Positions 29,717 to 38,461 of a stretch of 64,000 bases of DNA are shown here, in pieces. Location of the stretch: NCBI RefSeq assembly GCF_006974105.1, contig NZ_CP036282.1, forward strand, positions 682,001 through 746,000, given 5' to 3'. Numbering within the stretch: the first letter of the stretch is position 1; every line of letters starts with the position of its first letter. Position numbers and translations under genes: made by a program. The notes under the pieces were generated by a model. That model worked only from the letters and a program-made list of their open reading frames with translations, did no database searches and was not told where the DNA came from. The DNA comes from Rhodoferax aquaticus. GTDB lineage: Bacteria > Pseudomonadota > Gammaproteobacteria > Burkholderiales > Burkholderiaceae_C.

Positions 29717-31231
29717 TTACTGCCCTTGTCCCAAAGCAAAGCCTTGCTGGCCGTCAAAGGTGCACAAGTTCTCCGTTTTGATGACGTCTACGCCCGCTTC
29801 GGTCAGCTGGGTGAGTAGCGCAATGATGTCTGCGTGGCCAATGGTGCCGCCCGTTGAGCGGGCGACAAAGCGGCAGCGCCAGTGGTCGGTGCAAAAGGTT
29901 TCGGGAAAGCCGCCCGGCCACACCTTCACACCCCGGTTGGTAATCATCTGCAGCTGCAAGGACGCGGTACCCAAGCCGCCCAGTGTGTCCGCCAAGGCTT
30001 CAGGCGTGCACTGCGCATCATGCACAAACACGTCAACGCCTACGGTTTCTTTTTTGGCGGGCGCGGCGCGGGTGTACAAGGCAGGGGCCTGGGCCGCCAC
30101 CGCGCTTGGGTTGTTGTAATACACCGGTTTGAAGGTAGTGGGCAGCTGGCCCAGGCGCTCTATGACGGCATCGGCAAAGTCCATGCTGCCAAAGGGGCGG
30201 CCCACTGCACTGGCTGCAAGCTCTGCGGTCACGATGCCGTCTTCAATGGTTTTGAGCCATGCGTTGTGAATCTTGCTGGCAATGTCGGCTTGCCGAATAT
30301 GCACCAGCATCATCACCGCCGCGAGCAACAAACCCGAAGGGTTGGCAATGCCTTTGCCTGCAATGTCAGGGGCGCTGCCATGGATTGCTTCGAACATGGC
30401 AATGTGTTCGCCAATGTTGGCGCTGCCAGCCAGACCCACCGAGCCCGTCATCTCGGCTGCAATGTCGCTGATGATGTCGCCGTACAGGTTGGGCGTCACG
30501 ATCACATCAAAGCGCTCGGGTCTGGTGGCGAGTTTGGCGGCACCAATGTCGATGATGAAGTGCTCGCTTTCTATCTCTGGGTACTGCAGCTTGATCTCGT
30601 CGAACACCTTGTGGAAGAGGCCGTCCGTCATCTTCATGATGTTGTCTTTGCTCATGCAAGTGACCTTTTTGCGGCCATTGTTGCGTGCGTATTCAAACGC
30701 GTAACGCACAATTTTTTCGCAGCCAGGGCGGGTGATGAGCTTAAGGCACTGAAACACCTCATCGGTCTGGCGGTGCTCGATACCGGCGTACAGGTCTTCT
30801 TCGTTTTCACGCACGATGACCAAGTCCATCTTGGGGTGCTTGGTGGCCACAAATGGGGCATAGCTCACGCAGGGGCGCACATTGGCATAGAGCCCCAAGG
30901 TTTTGCGGATCGTGACGTTCAGGCTTTTGTAGCCACCGCCCGAGGGCGTGGTGATCGGTGCTTTGAGGAACACTTGGGTCTTGCGCAAGCTGTCCCATGC
31001 CTCAGGCGCAATGCCCGCAGAGTTGCCTGACAAATACACTTTCTCGCCAATCTCAATCGTCTCCGGGGCGATGCGTGCGCCCGCGGCCTGTAGCACTTTG
31101 AGGGTCGCCTCCATGATCTCGGGGCCAATGCCATCGCCATGGGCAATCGTGATGGCAACGGTGTCAGCCGCGCCGCGATCCGCTTCGTTATGGGGGGCTG
31201 GGGCGAGTTGTTGGGCGGTATCTATTTTCAT
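29717..31231 (-). CDS. icd: NADP-dependent isocitrate dehydrogenase, long form
   Basis: 504 residues from the ATG at 31231; a longer frame upstream has no family similarity. The isocitrate/isopropylmalate dehydrogenase fold is clear: ITIAHGDGIGPEIMEATLKV, LYANVRPCVSYAPF with substrate arginines, DLVIVRENEEDLYAGIEHRQ, and the metal site DVIVTPNLYGDIISDIAAE. Beyond residue ~335 there is a ~150-residue C-terminal extension (VGVDVFVHDAQCTPEALAD), as in the Rickettsia/Thermus-type enzymes, unlike the 416-residue E. coli Icd. It acts in the TCA cycle. A LysR gene diverges from it. Confidence 0.9.
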   Translation of the reverse strand: MKIDTAQQLAPAPHNEADRGAADTVAITIAHGDGIGPEIMEATLKVLQAAGARIAPETIEIGEKVYLSGNSAGIAPEAWDSLRKTQVFLKAPITTPSGGGYKSLNVTIRKTLGLYANVRPCVSYAPFVATKHPKMDLVIVRENEEDLYAGIEHRQTDEVFQCLKLITRPGCEKIVRYAFEYARNNGRKKVTCMSKDNIMKMTDGLFHKVFDEIKLQYPEIESEHFIIDIGAAKLATRPERFDVIVTPNLYGDIISDIAAEMTGSVGLAGSANIGEHIAMFEAIHGSAPDIAGKGIANPSGLLLAAVMMLVHIRQADIASKIHNAWLKTIEDGIVTAELAASAVGRPFGSMDFADAVIERLGQLPTTFKPVYYNNPSAVAAQAPALYTRAAPAKKETVGVDVFVHDAQCTPEALADTLGGLGTASLQLQMITNRGVKVWPGGFPETFCTDHWRCRFVARSTGGTIGHADIIALLTQLTEAGVDVIKTENLCTFDGQQGFALGQGQ

Positions 31232-31329
31232 GAAGTACTCAGTGTGGTGTGGAGGAACGGCGTGACTGTAGGGACTTTGGCGCATAATGAAAAATACTTT
31301 GTTTTCATGCAATCCATAGATAAAAAGCT

Positions 31330-32277
31330 ATGCCAACATTGCTAAAGCGCTTGCAGCGTGTAACACCCCAACAGCTGCGTGCGTTTGAATCCACCGCGCG
31401 TTTGCGCTCTGTCACGCGTGCCGCACAAGAGTTGCATGTCTCGCAGCCCACCGTGAGCATTCAGCTGCGCGAGATCGCGCTCGCAGTCGGTGAGCCCCTG
31501 TTCGAAACCGTGGGCCGCCAGCTGCGGCTCACGCAAGCGGGTGAAGCCATGCAAGACGCTGCCAACGAGATCACGGGCTGCTGGCAGCGCTTTGAAACCC
31601 GCATGGCCGAAGTGCATGGTTTGTTGCGCGGGCGCTTGCGCATCGCCGCTGTTACCACGGCCGAGTATTTTGTGCCTGACCTTCTGGGCCCCTTTGCGGC
31701 AGCGCACCCCGGCGTTGACATTGAGCTCACCGTAGAAAACAGAGACCGCGTGGTGGACCGACTGCAGCGTAGCCGCGACGACCTCAGCGTCATGATGTTG
31801 CCGCCAGACGAGTTGCCTTTGGACACCTTTCCCTTTTTGGACAACCCATTGGTCGTGATTGCCGCGGCCGACCACCCCTTGGCTGGCAAGCGCCTCACAC
31901 TTTCGCGCTTGGCGAAGGCGCGGTGGTTGATGCGGGAGCCCGGCAGTGGCACCCGCATGGCGGCGGAGCAGCACTTTGCGCGTGTGGGGTTCGAGCCGCA
32001 CATCGCCATGAGCCTAGGCAGCAACGAAGCCATCAAGCATGCCGTGTCTGCCGGGCTGGGCTTGGCGGTAGTGTCGCGCCTAGCGGTGGCCGATATTGTG
32101 GATACGCCGTCGCCTGCGCGCGGGCCTCAATTGGTGCAACTCAAGGTCAGCGGGTTTCCGATTCGTCGACAATGGCTGCTGGTGTGGCGGCGTGACCAGC
32201 CCATGTCGGCCGCTGCTAAACGGTTTGTCTCTTACCTGCGGGAATCACGGCCTTCACGGGCCAGCCTCGCCCATTAA
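31330..32277 (+). CDS. LysR-family transcriptional regulator
   Basis: 315 residues. The N-terminal winged HTH is clear (LRAFESTARLRSVTRAAQEL, VSQPTVSIQLREIA, about residues 16-75). The C-terminal effector domain resembles CbbR/CysB-type regulators (GRLRIAAVTTAEYFVPDLLG, AVSAGLGLAVVSRLAVADIV). It is divergent from icd across a 98-base gap, so icd is a candidate target. The ligand is unknown. Confidence 0.87.
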   Translation: MPTLLKRLQRVTPQQLRAFESTARLRSVTRAAQELHVSQPTVSIQLREIALAVGEPLFETVGRQLRLTQAGEAMQDAANEITGCWQRFETRMAEVHGLLRGRLRIAAVTTAEYFVPDLLGPFAAAHPGVDIELTVENRDRVVDRLQRSRDDLSVMMLPPDELPLDTFPFLDNPLVVIAAADHPLAGKRLTLSRLAKARWLMREPGSGTRMAAEQHFARVGFEPHIAMSLGSNEAIKHAVSAGLGLAVVSRLAVADIVDTPSPARGPQLVQLKVSGFPIRRQWLLVWRRDQPMSAAAKRFVSYLRESRPSRASLAH

Positions 32278-32301
32278 CGCTGCCATCATGGCCTGACCAC
32301 T

Positions 32302-33108
32302 ATGCCCACTCTTGCACTTTTGACCCAACACGCCAAGCAGGCTGCACTGGAGTCCGCGCTGGCAGAGGCGGGCTACACCGTAGAAACGGTGCACGGTTAC
32401 GACACCGATACCTTGGGTACCTTTACCGGAGAGGTGGCGCGCCGCGGCACACAGCTCGATGCTGCCGCGACCAAGGCCAAGCTGGCCACCCAGCTGAGTG
32501 GACAGCGCTATGGTCTGGGCAGCGAAGGCAGCTTTGGCCCCGATCCCCATGTGGGCCTGACCGCCTGGGCCAGCGAAGTGCTGGCGTGGTGGGATGCTGA
32601 CGAAAAGCGCTTGGTCTACAGCGTGGTGCAGGGCCCTGAGACCAACTATGACCAAACCACCGCCAACACCTGGGACGAGGCACTGGCGTTTGCAAAGTCT
32701 GCGGGCTTTGAGCGCCATGGCGTGATCGTGGGCCGGCCCACAGAACCCCACTTCAGCAAGGCCTGTGACAACTGGTGCCAGCTGGAGAAGCACGTGCGTG
32801 GCGCTCTCGCCCATGGCCCCGTTTGGCTAGAAACCGACATGCGCGCCCATCGCAACCCCACCCGCATGGCCATGATCGGGCGTTGCGCCGAGCAGCTGTC
32901 GCAGCTCCTGCGGACCCCTTGCCCCGCCTGCCACAGCACGGGCTTTGGGGAGGTGTCGCCCATCTACGGTGCGGTCTGCGAGGCATGCGGTGAACCCAGC
33001 TCAGCGCTGAAGGCCAAAGCCACGACCTGCGCCGTGTGTGGCCATGTGGAGCAAGAGGTCTTACGCTTGACCGTACCGCCCTCGCGCTGCGACTACTGCA
33101 ACCCCTAG
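32302..33108 (+). CDS. DUF6671-like protein with C-terminal zinc ribbon
   Basis: 268 residues. The N-terminal ~200 residues match the DUF6671 pattern as I remember it (DTDTLGTFTGEVARRGTQLD, LGSEGSFGPDPHVG). The last ~65 residues carry four CxxC/CxxxC pairs (CPACHSTGFG, CEACGEPSS, CAVCGH, CDYCNP), which should bind zinc. The function is unknown. It lies 24 bases after the LysR gene and 16 bases before an ABC ATPase, so it is probably in an operon with both. Confidence 0.7.
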   Translation: MPTLALLTQHAKQAALESALAEAGYTVETVHGYDTDTLGTFTGEVARRGTQLDAAATKAKLATQLSGQRYGLGSEGSFGPDPHVGLTAWASEVLAWWDADEKRLVYSVVQGPETNYDQTTANTWDEALAFAKSAGFERHGVIVGRPTEPHFSKACDNWCQLEKHVRGALAHGPVWLETDMRAHRNPTRMAMIGRCAEQLSQLLRTPCPACHSTGFGEVSPIYGAVCEACGEPSSALKAKATTCAVCGHVEQEVLRLTVPPSRCDYCNP

Positions 33109-33124
33109 GCATCAGGGCAACGCA

Positions 33125-33784
33125 GTGGCTTATCGGAACCCCGTGTCTATGCCCCCTCTTATGCTTTCTGCGCAAGGGCTTGGTTTCTCCGGCCCCAACG
33201 GACCTGTGTTTGCGCAATTCAACCTGCAACTGCGCCCGGGCGTGTGTCTCGTGCAGGGGGGTGAAAGCCGAGGCAAGACCACGTTGCTGCGCCTTTTGGC
33301 CGGGGAGTTGCAAGCCCAGCACGGGCATGTTCGCCTGCATCTAGAGGCGGGTGTTCTGGATGCGCGAGAGCACGCGGCCGCGTACCGAGACCATGTGGTC
33401 TGGACGGAGCCGCGCAGCACCGCCTATGACGCCACCCCTGTCAGCGCCTACCTACAAACCATGCGCCAGCACTACCCACGGTGGAGTGCTTCGCTCTTAG
33501 ACACCCTCACGCAAGCCTTGGACTTGGAGCCGCATTGGGACAAGCCGCTGTACATGCTCTCCACGGGCTCCAAGCGCAAGGTGTGGTGGGCAACGGCCTT
33601 GGCCAGTGGGGCTGAACTTGCGTTGGTCGACGAGCCTTTTGCGGCGCTAGACTTTGCGTCGATCCGTATCTTGACAGCCCATCTCCAAACGCTGGTGACG
33701 CAGTCGCATCGTATTTTTGTGTTGGCGGATTACGCAGCTCCAGCGGGCTTGGTGCCGACACAGGTGGTTGACTTGGGCGACTGA
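33125..33784 (+). CDS. Stand-alone ABC ATPase
   Basis: 219 residues from GTG 33125 (ATG 33149 is an alternative). Walker A is GGESRGKTT, Walker B LALVDEPFAAL, and the signature is degenerate (LSTGSKRKV instead of LSGGQ). Its length fits a bare nucleotide-binding domain; CcmA-like proteins have a similar form. No permease gene is adjacent. It probably shares a transcript with the DUF6671-like gene. The partner is unknown. Confidence 0.75.
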   Translation: MAYRNPVSMPPLMLSAQGLGFSGPNGPVFAQFNLQLRPGVCLVQGGESRGKTTLLRLLAGELQAQHGHVRLHLEAGVLDAREHAAAYRDHVVWTEPRSTAYDATPVSAYLQTMRQHYPRWSASLLDTLTQALDLEPHWDKPLYMLSTGSKRKVWWATALASGAELALVDEPFAALDFASIRILTAHLQTLVTQSHRIFVLADYAAPAGLVPTQVVDLGD

Positions 33785-33944
33785 GCGTGCGCGCGCCTCG
33801 CCGGTGGCAGCGCACTGAGTTGCCTTCACACGCCAGCCAGGTGCGCCAACTGCCTTGGTGGCGCTGCGCACCCCACGCGCCATGATGGAGAGCACGCACC
33901 CCGTGCGAGTAGGTCCGCAAGCCATCATGCAGCACCGCCAACGC

Positions 33945-33967
33945 AAAAAGGTGCGCTTGCGCGCACC
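33945..33967 (-). terminator. Terminator of the porin gene
   Basis: On the minus strand GGTGCGC-GCAA-GCGCACC is followed by TTTTT, 40 bases after the porin stop: a compact intrinsic terminator. Confidence 0.85.
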
Positions 33968-34006
33968 CCGTTGTGTTGGCCCTTGGTGAGCAGTTGGCCT
34001 GTGCGT

Positions 34007-34963
34007 TTAGAAGGTGTAGTTCAAACGGACGCGGAAGGCGTTCTCGTCGGTGCTGATGCCCGTGACACTGTTTTTCACGGTTGAGCTTGAAAAGGCGGGG
34101 GTGACGGAAGCTCCACTCACATCAAACAAGGGAATCTTGTAGGACCCATAGACGGTGCTCACCTTGGTGTCGCCACCTGTGATGTCATTGGTTCCCGAGG
34201 CGAAGCCCAGCCCAAGGTTGCCCACCGATGCGGATAGGCCGATTGCAGACTGGTTGAGCGCCGTCGCGGAGTCTTGCTTGCCTTGGGCGATGTTGGCCGT
34301 GAGCTTGAATCCACCAAAGTCGTAGCTGCCCGTTAGGCCGGATCCGCTGACCCTATTGCCAGACGCATACTCACCGCTTTCGACGCCCGCACGCAAGGTC
34401 AATGGACCTGACGCATAGGACAACACCGGACGGGTACCCTTGGAGCCGGAACCCACGATGTTGTTGTTGGTGGTTTCAATCAATCCCAACTCGAATGACA
34501 AGCCTGCGCCAAAGTTAATAGTCCCTTGCGCATGGAACACGTCGCCCGCTTTGCGGCCGCGCAGTGTGTTTGCGCCGTAAACATTGCCCGCATGGTTGAC
34601 CAAGGTGTCACCTGCTAGGGGGAACAGGTCTGCGGACTCAAAGCGGCCCAGCTTTACGTCGCCAGTGGCAGAGCCGAGTTGGATCCACATGTCGTCAGTG
34701 CCGAGAGTGCCATCTTTTTTGGTCACAAAAGCGCTTTTCCCGGCCACAAACCAATTGGTGCCCGCTTTGCTCGAAGCACTGATTTCCACACGGCCGCTTT
34801 GACTCAGGCCTTTGTCGCCTGCTGCTACAGCGCCTCCGCTTCGATTGGTGTTGTCCAGCTCAATGTTGGCTCCGATTTCAGGCGCTGCAAATGCAGAACT
34901 GCCGATGGCAAGCAAGGCCGCCGCTGAAGTTGTGCGAGCGATAAGTTTGATTTTTTTGTGCAT
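34007..34963 (-). CDS. Outer-membrane porin
   Basis: 318 residues from the ATG at 34963 (MHKKIKLIARTTSAAALLAI), which gives a signal peptide ending AFA-A. The mature part has alternating beta-strand patterns, glycine/asparagine turns and ends NAFRVRLNYTF with the C-terminal aromatic residue needed for outer-membrane insertion. It resembles Gram-negative trimeric porins of Burkholderiales. A longer frame from 35086 lacks a signal peptide at its start and was rejected. A LacI-type palindrome lies about 200 bases upstream. Confidence 0.85.
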   Translation of the reverse strand: MHKKIKLIARTTSAAALLAIGSSAFAAPEIGANIELDNTNRSGGAVAAGDKGLSQSGRVEISASSKAGTNWFVAGKSAFVTKKDGTLGTDDMWIQLGSATGDVKLGRFESADLFPLAGDTLVNHAGNVYGANTLRGRKAGDVFHAQGTINFGAGLSFELGLIETTNNNIVGSGSKGTRPVLSYASGPLTLRAGVESGEYASGNRVSGSGLTGSYDFGGFKLTANIAQGKQDSATALNQSAIGLSASVGNLGLGFASGTNDITGGDTKVSTVYGSYKIPLFDVSGASVTPAFSSSTVKNSVTGISTDENAFRVRLNYTF

Positions 34964-35404
34964 AACCGTTTTCAACTGTGAGGGTAAAGAAAGGGATTTG
35001 TCTCCCGCTTTGCTGTCACGAATTCGTAACAACGGATGAATTGTTGGAACGATGGTGCCGTTGTGCGCGTCCCCAAGGGAAAACACCCAAGAGCGTTACG
35101 TAGTGGGTACGTCATGCCGAAATCGGAGTCGTTTCATTCGCAGTTCACATGCATGCGTGAACGGCGTATGAAAACGGTTTCAACCCAAAAACCGCATTTT
35201 TAGTGGGAGATAGCGTTGTTGTTACACAACGGGAAAATCGAATTTCCGGGTGAGCAACTTGCCTTTTTGGATTTTGTGGGAGTTTTTGGCGAGTTGTTGT
35301 ACGTCTGCTGGCACTCCCATTGGGTGCGCGTCTGCGTTCCCTTATGGAGGCCGTCGTCTTAGGGCACTTAGATGCCCATCAACGAGCACACCACGCCCAG
35401 ACGC
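34964..35404. other. Upstream region of the porin gene
   Basis: About 440 bases with no supported gene. It should contain the porin promoter. A palindrome at 35170-35183 (see separate entry) is the only clear regulatory signal. Confidence 0.5.
35170..35183. promoter_or_regulatory. LacI-type palindrome upstream of the porin
   Basis: TGAAAACGGTTTCA is a near-perfect palindrome centred on CG, the form used by LacI/GalR-family repressors. No LacI-family gene is in this window, so the regulator would be elsewhere. It could also be chance. Confidence 0.35.
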
Positions 35405-35607
35405 TCCACCGCCATGCGCAGTGTGGTGCTGTCGTAGCCCGCGTAGCCCAAGAGCCAGCCGCGGCGTTTGGACTCCATGGTGTAGCGCGACAGCGGGGCG
35501 AGCATGAGGCCTGCCTCGTGCGCGCGTTGGCTCAAGGCTTGGTCGGGGTAGTCGGCGGGCATTTCGTGCAGCAGGTGCATACCTTGGTTGCTGGGGCGTA
35601 GCTGCCT
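35405..35607 (-). pseudogene. Duplicated 3' fragment of the MocR-type regulator
   Basis: About 200 bases nearly identical to 38490-38692, the end of the MocR gene 3 kb away. The translated stretch QLRPSNQGMHLLHEMPADYP through GYDSTTLRMAV is the same except for a few changes (for example RAHEAG for RAQEAG). The upstream side is unrelated, so there is no start or DNA-binding domain. It is a partial gene copy, not a functional gene. Confidence 0.88.
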
Positions 35608-35933
35608 GCACCCAGTCCCGGGCATACGCTTCGAAAACATGAAACAGCTTCGTCTCTCCAGCCGCCCACGCGGAATGTCTTTTGGTTCCAAACTTGGCTT
35701 TGTTATGAAGTCCCTGGTGCCGGGCGGTAATACGCTGACGCATTGCGGCAGAACAGCCCAATAGTGATGGATGCAGTACCGATTTTTGATGCAGAAATGG
35801 CTGTTTTTCCTAATGGGATAAATACGAGTAGCTACTATTTTTGTAGTGTCTTGAGGGCGCGCGCTGCTATGCTTTACGAAATCGCGCCAGCGGAATTGGC
35901 TTCAACAGGGCCGCACCACAAAGCATCAAAGCC
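35608..35933. other. Gene-free stretch after the duplicated fragment
   Basis: About 325 bases with no recognisable gene. It contains a short A/T element (CTACTATTTTTGTAGTGTC, 35832-35850) similar to one at 38458-38481 beside the intact MocR gene. Confidence 0.45.
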
Positions 35934-35965
35934 AAAAAAAGGAGCAGTCGCAAACGCGACGCTCC
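35934..35965 (-). terminator. Terminator of the lipoprotein gene
   Basis: On the minus strand GGAGCGTCGC pairs with GCGACTGCTCC (one bulged base) and is followed by a run of seven T: an intrinsic terminator 30 bases after the stop. Confidence 0.88.
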
Positions 35966-35994
35966 TCCATTGTTCTAACGCTTAAACCTCTCGC

Positions 35995-38043
35995 TTAACT
36001 TCTACCAGCATGCCAGAGACTCTGCTGCAACTGCAGTCCACGATCAGTGGATTGCCGGGTCGCAATGGCCCGTGAGCCTGTTGTTGTAGTGAAAGCTGGC
36101 AGTTTGTTGTACGAGCAAACGCTGTTGTTCGCGTCCCGCTCTTGGATCGCCAGAGGAGTCACGGAGGTGTCTCCTAGCTTTGCAACATTCGCATCCATGG
36201 TCATGCGATTTGTGCCATCGTAGCCCACGATATAGGCGGAGCGAACCATTGGTGCGCCTGCTGGCAGCGTCCAAGCCAAGTTAACCGAGGTAAGTTCCCC
36301 AGCTTTCACGCTGACGCTGGGGTTTGCATATTCACGAGATGCGGATGAAAAATTCGCCCACTGCATTTTTGAGCCCTCTGCGGCTGCAACAGGTCGCGTG
36401 GTAATGCGCGAATTAAAGCTGGCGAAAGGAGTAGATCCACCGGTGACAGTGAAGACCTCCCACGCATAACTCGCAAACTCGGGGATCGTTGACAAGTCCA
36501 CAGCCGTTTGAGCCGTTGAGTTGAAACGATCGTAGGTTCCTCTCCAGTCGTTGTAAAAACTGCTTCCCGTGTAGACACTACCCAACGGAGCAACGTCAAC
36601 ATTCCAGCCATTGCCAGTGCTGCTAGTCGGCTGGGTGGCCAATGTTGCAGCGGGCAGACCACCATCGTTAGAATAAAACGCGAGGTAGTCGCCGGTACCG
36701 CACGCACTGGAACGCGCGAATACCAAACCAGCTGATGGCAAACCTGGTCCCTTTACACGCACCGCGTAAACGTCAGAGCCGTTCGGACCTGACTGGTTGA
36801 AGCGGAAATACATGCGGCTGGAATAGGCGCTGGACTTACCTACGCTGACGCCACCCGTTTTCCATGGGTTGGTACTGACATCTTCTTGGCGCTGCAAGGC
36901 GACCGAGACACTTGCGTCGTAGTTGCGTTGGTTTCCGTCGATCGCCCATTGACCGCTGATCTTGCGAGCCGTCTCAATGTAAGACCCGCCGCCAACCGGG
37001 GAGGCGTAGCTCAGTCGCACTAAGGCGATGTCATCTGTGGCGAGATTTTTTAAGAATGTCAGAATTTCTGGATACGCCATCACAGCGCCTGCTGGAATGC
37101 CATCCAGCAATCGCGCGCCCCAAGTCTGACTTAAGGTGTATCCGTTGTGTTTGTAAGCATTGGAAAAACCGGTGACGGAAGCGCAGGCGCCTAGGAAGGT
37201 GTATGCACCGCCTGAATAACTTGCTCTTTGCGCCGGTGGCAATGCCAAGCAGTTATTGACTTGATTGCGCCAGGCATCCAATGAAACCAAGTCGGAAAGT
37301 GGGATTGTTGGTGTTGGCAATGCCGCAGGCGCCGCGCCGCCAAGTCCCTTTACAGTGACACTGTTGCTGTCACCCGCACCATTGCTAGCAATGGGCGCGC
37401 GCACGTTAAGTAGGTTGACCCCTTGGTCACTCACAGTTACTTTGACCGTATCCAACAGTTTGTCACCTGCACTAGTGCGGTCTGCTGCGAAGGATGTTCG
37501 CATGGGGTTAAAGCTGCTGCTCAAGCCCACGTCAGTCAAGATCGGTGCCAACGTACCTTGTAGGCGCGTTACCGCAGTGGCGATATTGGCCAGAGGTAGG
37601 TTTCGCAGTTTGGACGCATCACGTGCGAATTCTTCTGGATCTGTGCCATTGGTCGATGCCATAGCCACGATCGCCTGGGTCAATGGTGTGACGTTCGCTA
37701 CAGCTGTTGTGCCCAATGCGGGAACAGTGTCCAAGAGAGACAGGTAGCGTCGGGTGCTTTCGCCAGAGTTGGCACTTGCGACAATTAACAGTGGAGCAGT
37801 AAACCCCGTAACCGTTGCCGAGTAAACGCCATTGGCGTCTGCAGTGGCGGTTGTGCTGCGTCCATTTCCATCACTCACCACTACTGAGGCATTAGCCAAT
37901 GGTGCTCCGTAAGCTGCTACCCCGCTGATTGTGGAGTTGCTGGAAGAGGTGCTAGGACTAACTCCTCCGCCGCCACCTCCGCCCCCGCCACAACCAACCA
38001 ATAGGACACCCAAGCCCAGCCATTCCCATGGTGTGCGTTTCAT
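35995..38043 (-). CDS. Large surface or periplasmic lipoprotein, unknown function
   Basis: 682 residues. The start MKRTPWEWLGLGVLLVGC is a lipoprotein signal with lipobox LVGC, followed by a nine-glycine linker. Residues ~35-110 look like a carboxypeptidase-regulatory/transthyretin-like domain (SGVAAYGAPLANASVVVSDG, TATADANGVYSATVTG). The remaining ~550 residues are rich in Ser/Thr/Asn with beta-type patterns and no enzyme motif I recognise. It is probably anchored to the outer membrane. The C-terminus is a short basic tail. No operon partners. Confidence 0.75.
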   Translation of the reverse strand: MKRTPWEWLGLGVLLVGCGGGGGGGGGVSPSTSSSNSTISGVAAYGAPLANASVVVSDGNGRSTTATADANGVYSATVTGFTAPLLIVASANSGESTRRYLSLLDTVPALGTTAVANVTPLTQAIVAMASTNGTDPEEFARDASKLRNLPLANIATAVTRLQGTLAPILTDVGLSSSFNPMRTSFAADRTSAGDKLLDTVKVTVSDQGVNLLNVRAPIASNGAGDSNSVTVKGLGGAAPAALPTPTIPLSDLVSLDAWRNQVNNCLALPPAQRASYSGGAYTFLGACASVTGFSNAYKHNGYTLSQTWGARLLDGIPAGAVMAYPEILTFLKNLATDDIALVRLSYASPVGGGSYIETARKISGQWAIDGNQRNYDASVSVALQRQEDVSTNPWKTGGVSVGKSSAYSSRMYFRFNQSGPNGSDVYAVRVKGPGLPSAGLVFARSSACGTGDYLAFYSNDGGLPAATLATQPTSSTGNGWNVDVAPLGSVYTGSSFYNDWRGTYDRFNSTAQTAVDLSTIPEFASYAWEVFTVTGGSTPFASFNSRITTRPVAAAEGSKMQWANFSSASREYANPSVSVKAGELTSVNLAWTLPAGAPMVRSAYIVGYDGTNRMTMDANVAKLGDTSVTPLAIQERDANNSVCSYNKLPAFTTTTGSRAIATRQSTDRGLQLQQSLWHAGRS

Positions 38044-38461
38044 TTTTTCTCTCTCCCTGCTAAGTATCGAAAAGCGCGAGCGATGCGTTTTACATTTCGC
38101 GCTGCATATGCGTGAGCGAGGATCTTACTGAAATTGGCATCGCGATTTCTAAGGCACAAGTAGGTGTTTGCACCGACATCGACTGAAACATAGAGAGGCG
38201 ACGTATGGCCCATCGCGAACGGAGTCAAGTCACAGTAATGAGTCACAAGACCCGTACTGAACGCTCGACGGTCTCTGTACTTGACCCCACTCGTTGGCTG
38301 CGTTCACCTCTCATCCACTCCAAAGTACGGGGCGTGAGGAGGTGCTTTTAGCAGACCCAGCAAAACCGCGACTCTAACACCAGCAGAACGACACATGACA
38401 GCACAGTGTGTTTAAGGGAGAAACCAGTCCCCAGTGCCCATGCAATATGCGCAGGCAACTA
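38044..38461. other. Intergenic region between the lipoprotein and MocR genes
   Basis: About 418 bases, AT-richer than the flanks, with no supported gene. It should hold the lipoprotein promoter. Near 38458-38481 lies ACTATCATTTTTGTAGTAATG, related to the element at 35832. Confidence 0.45.
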
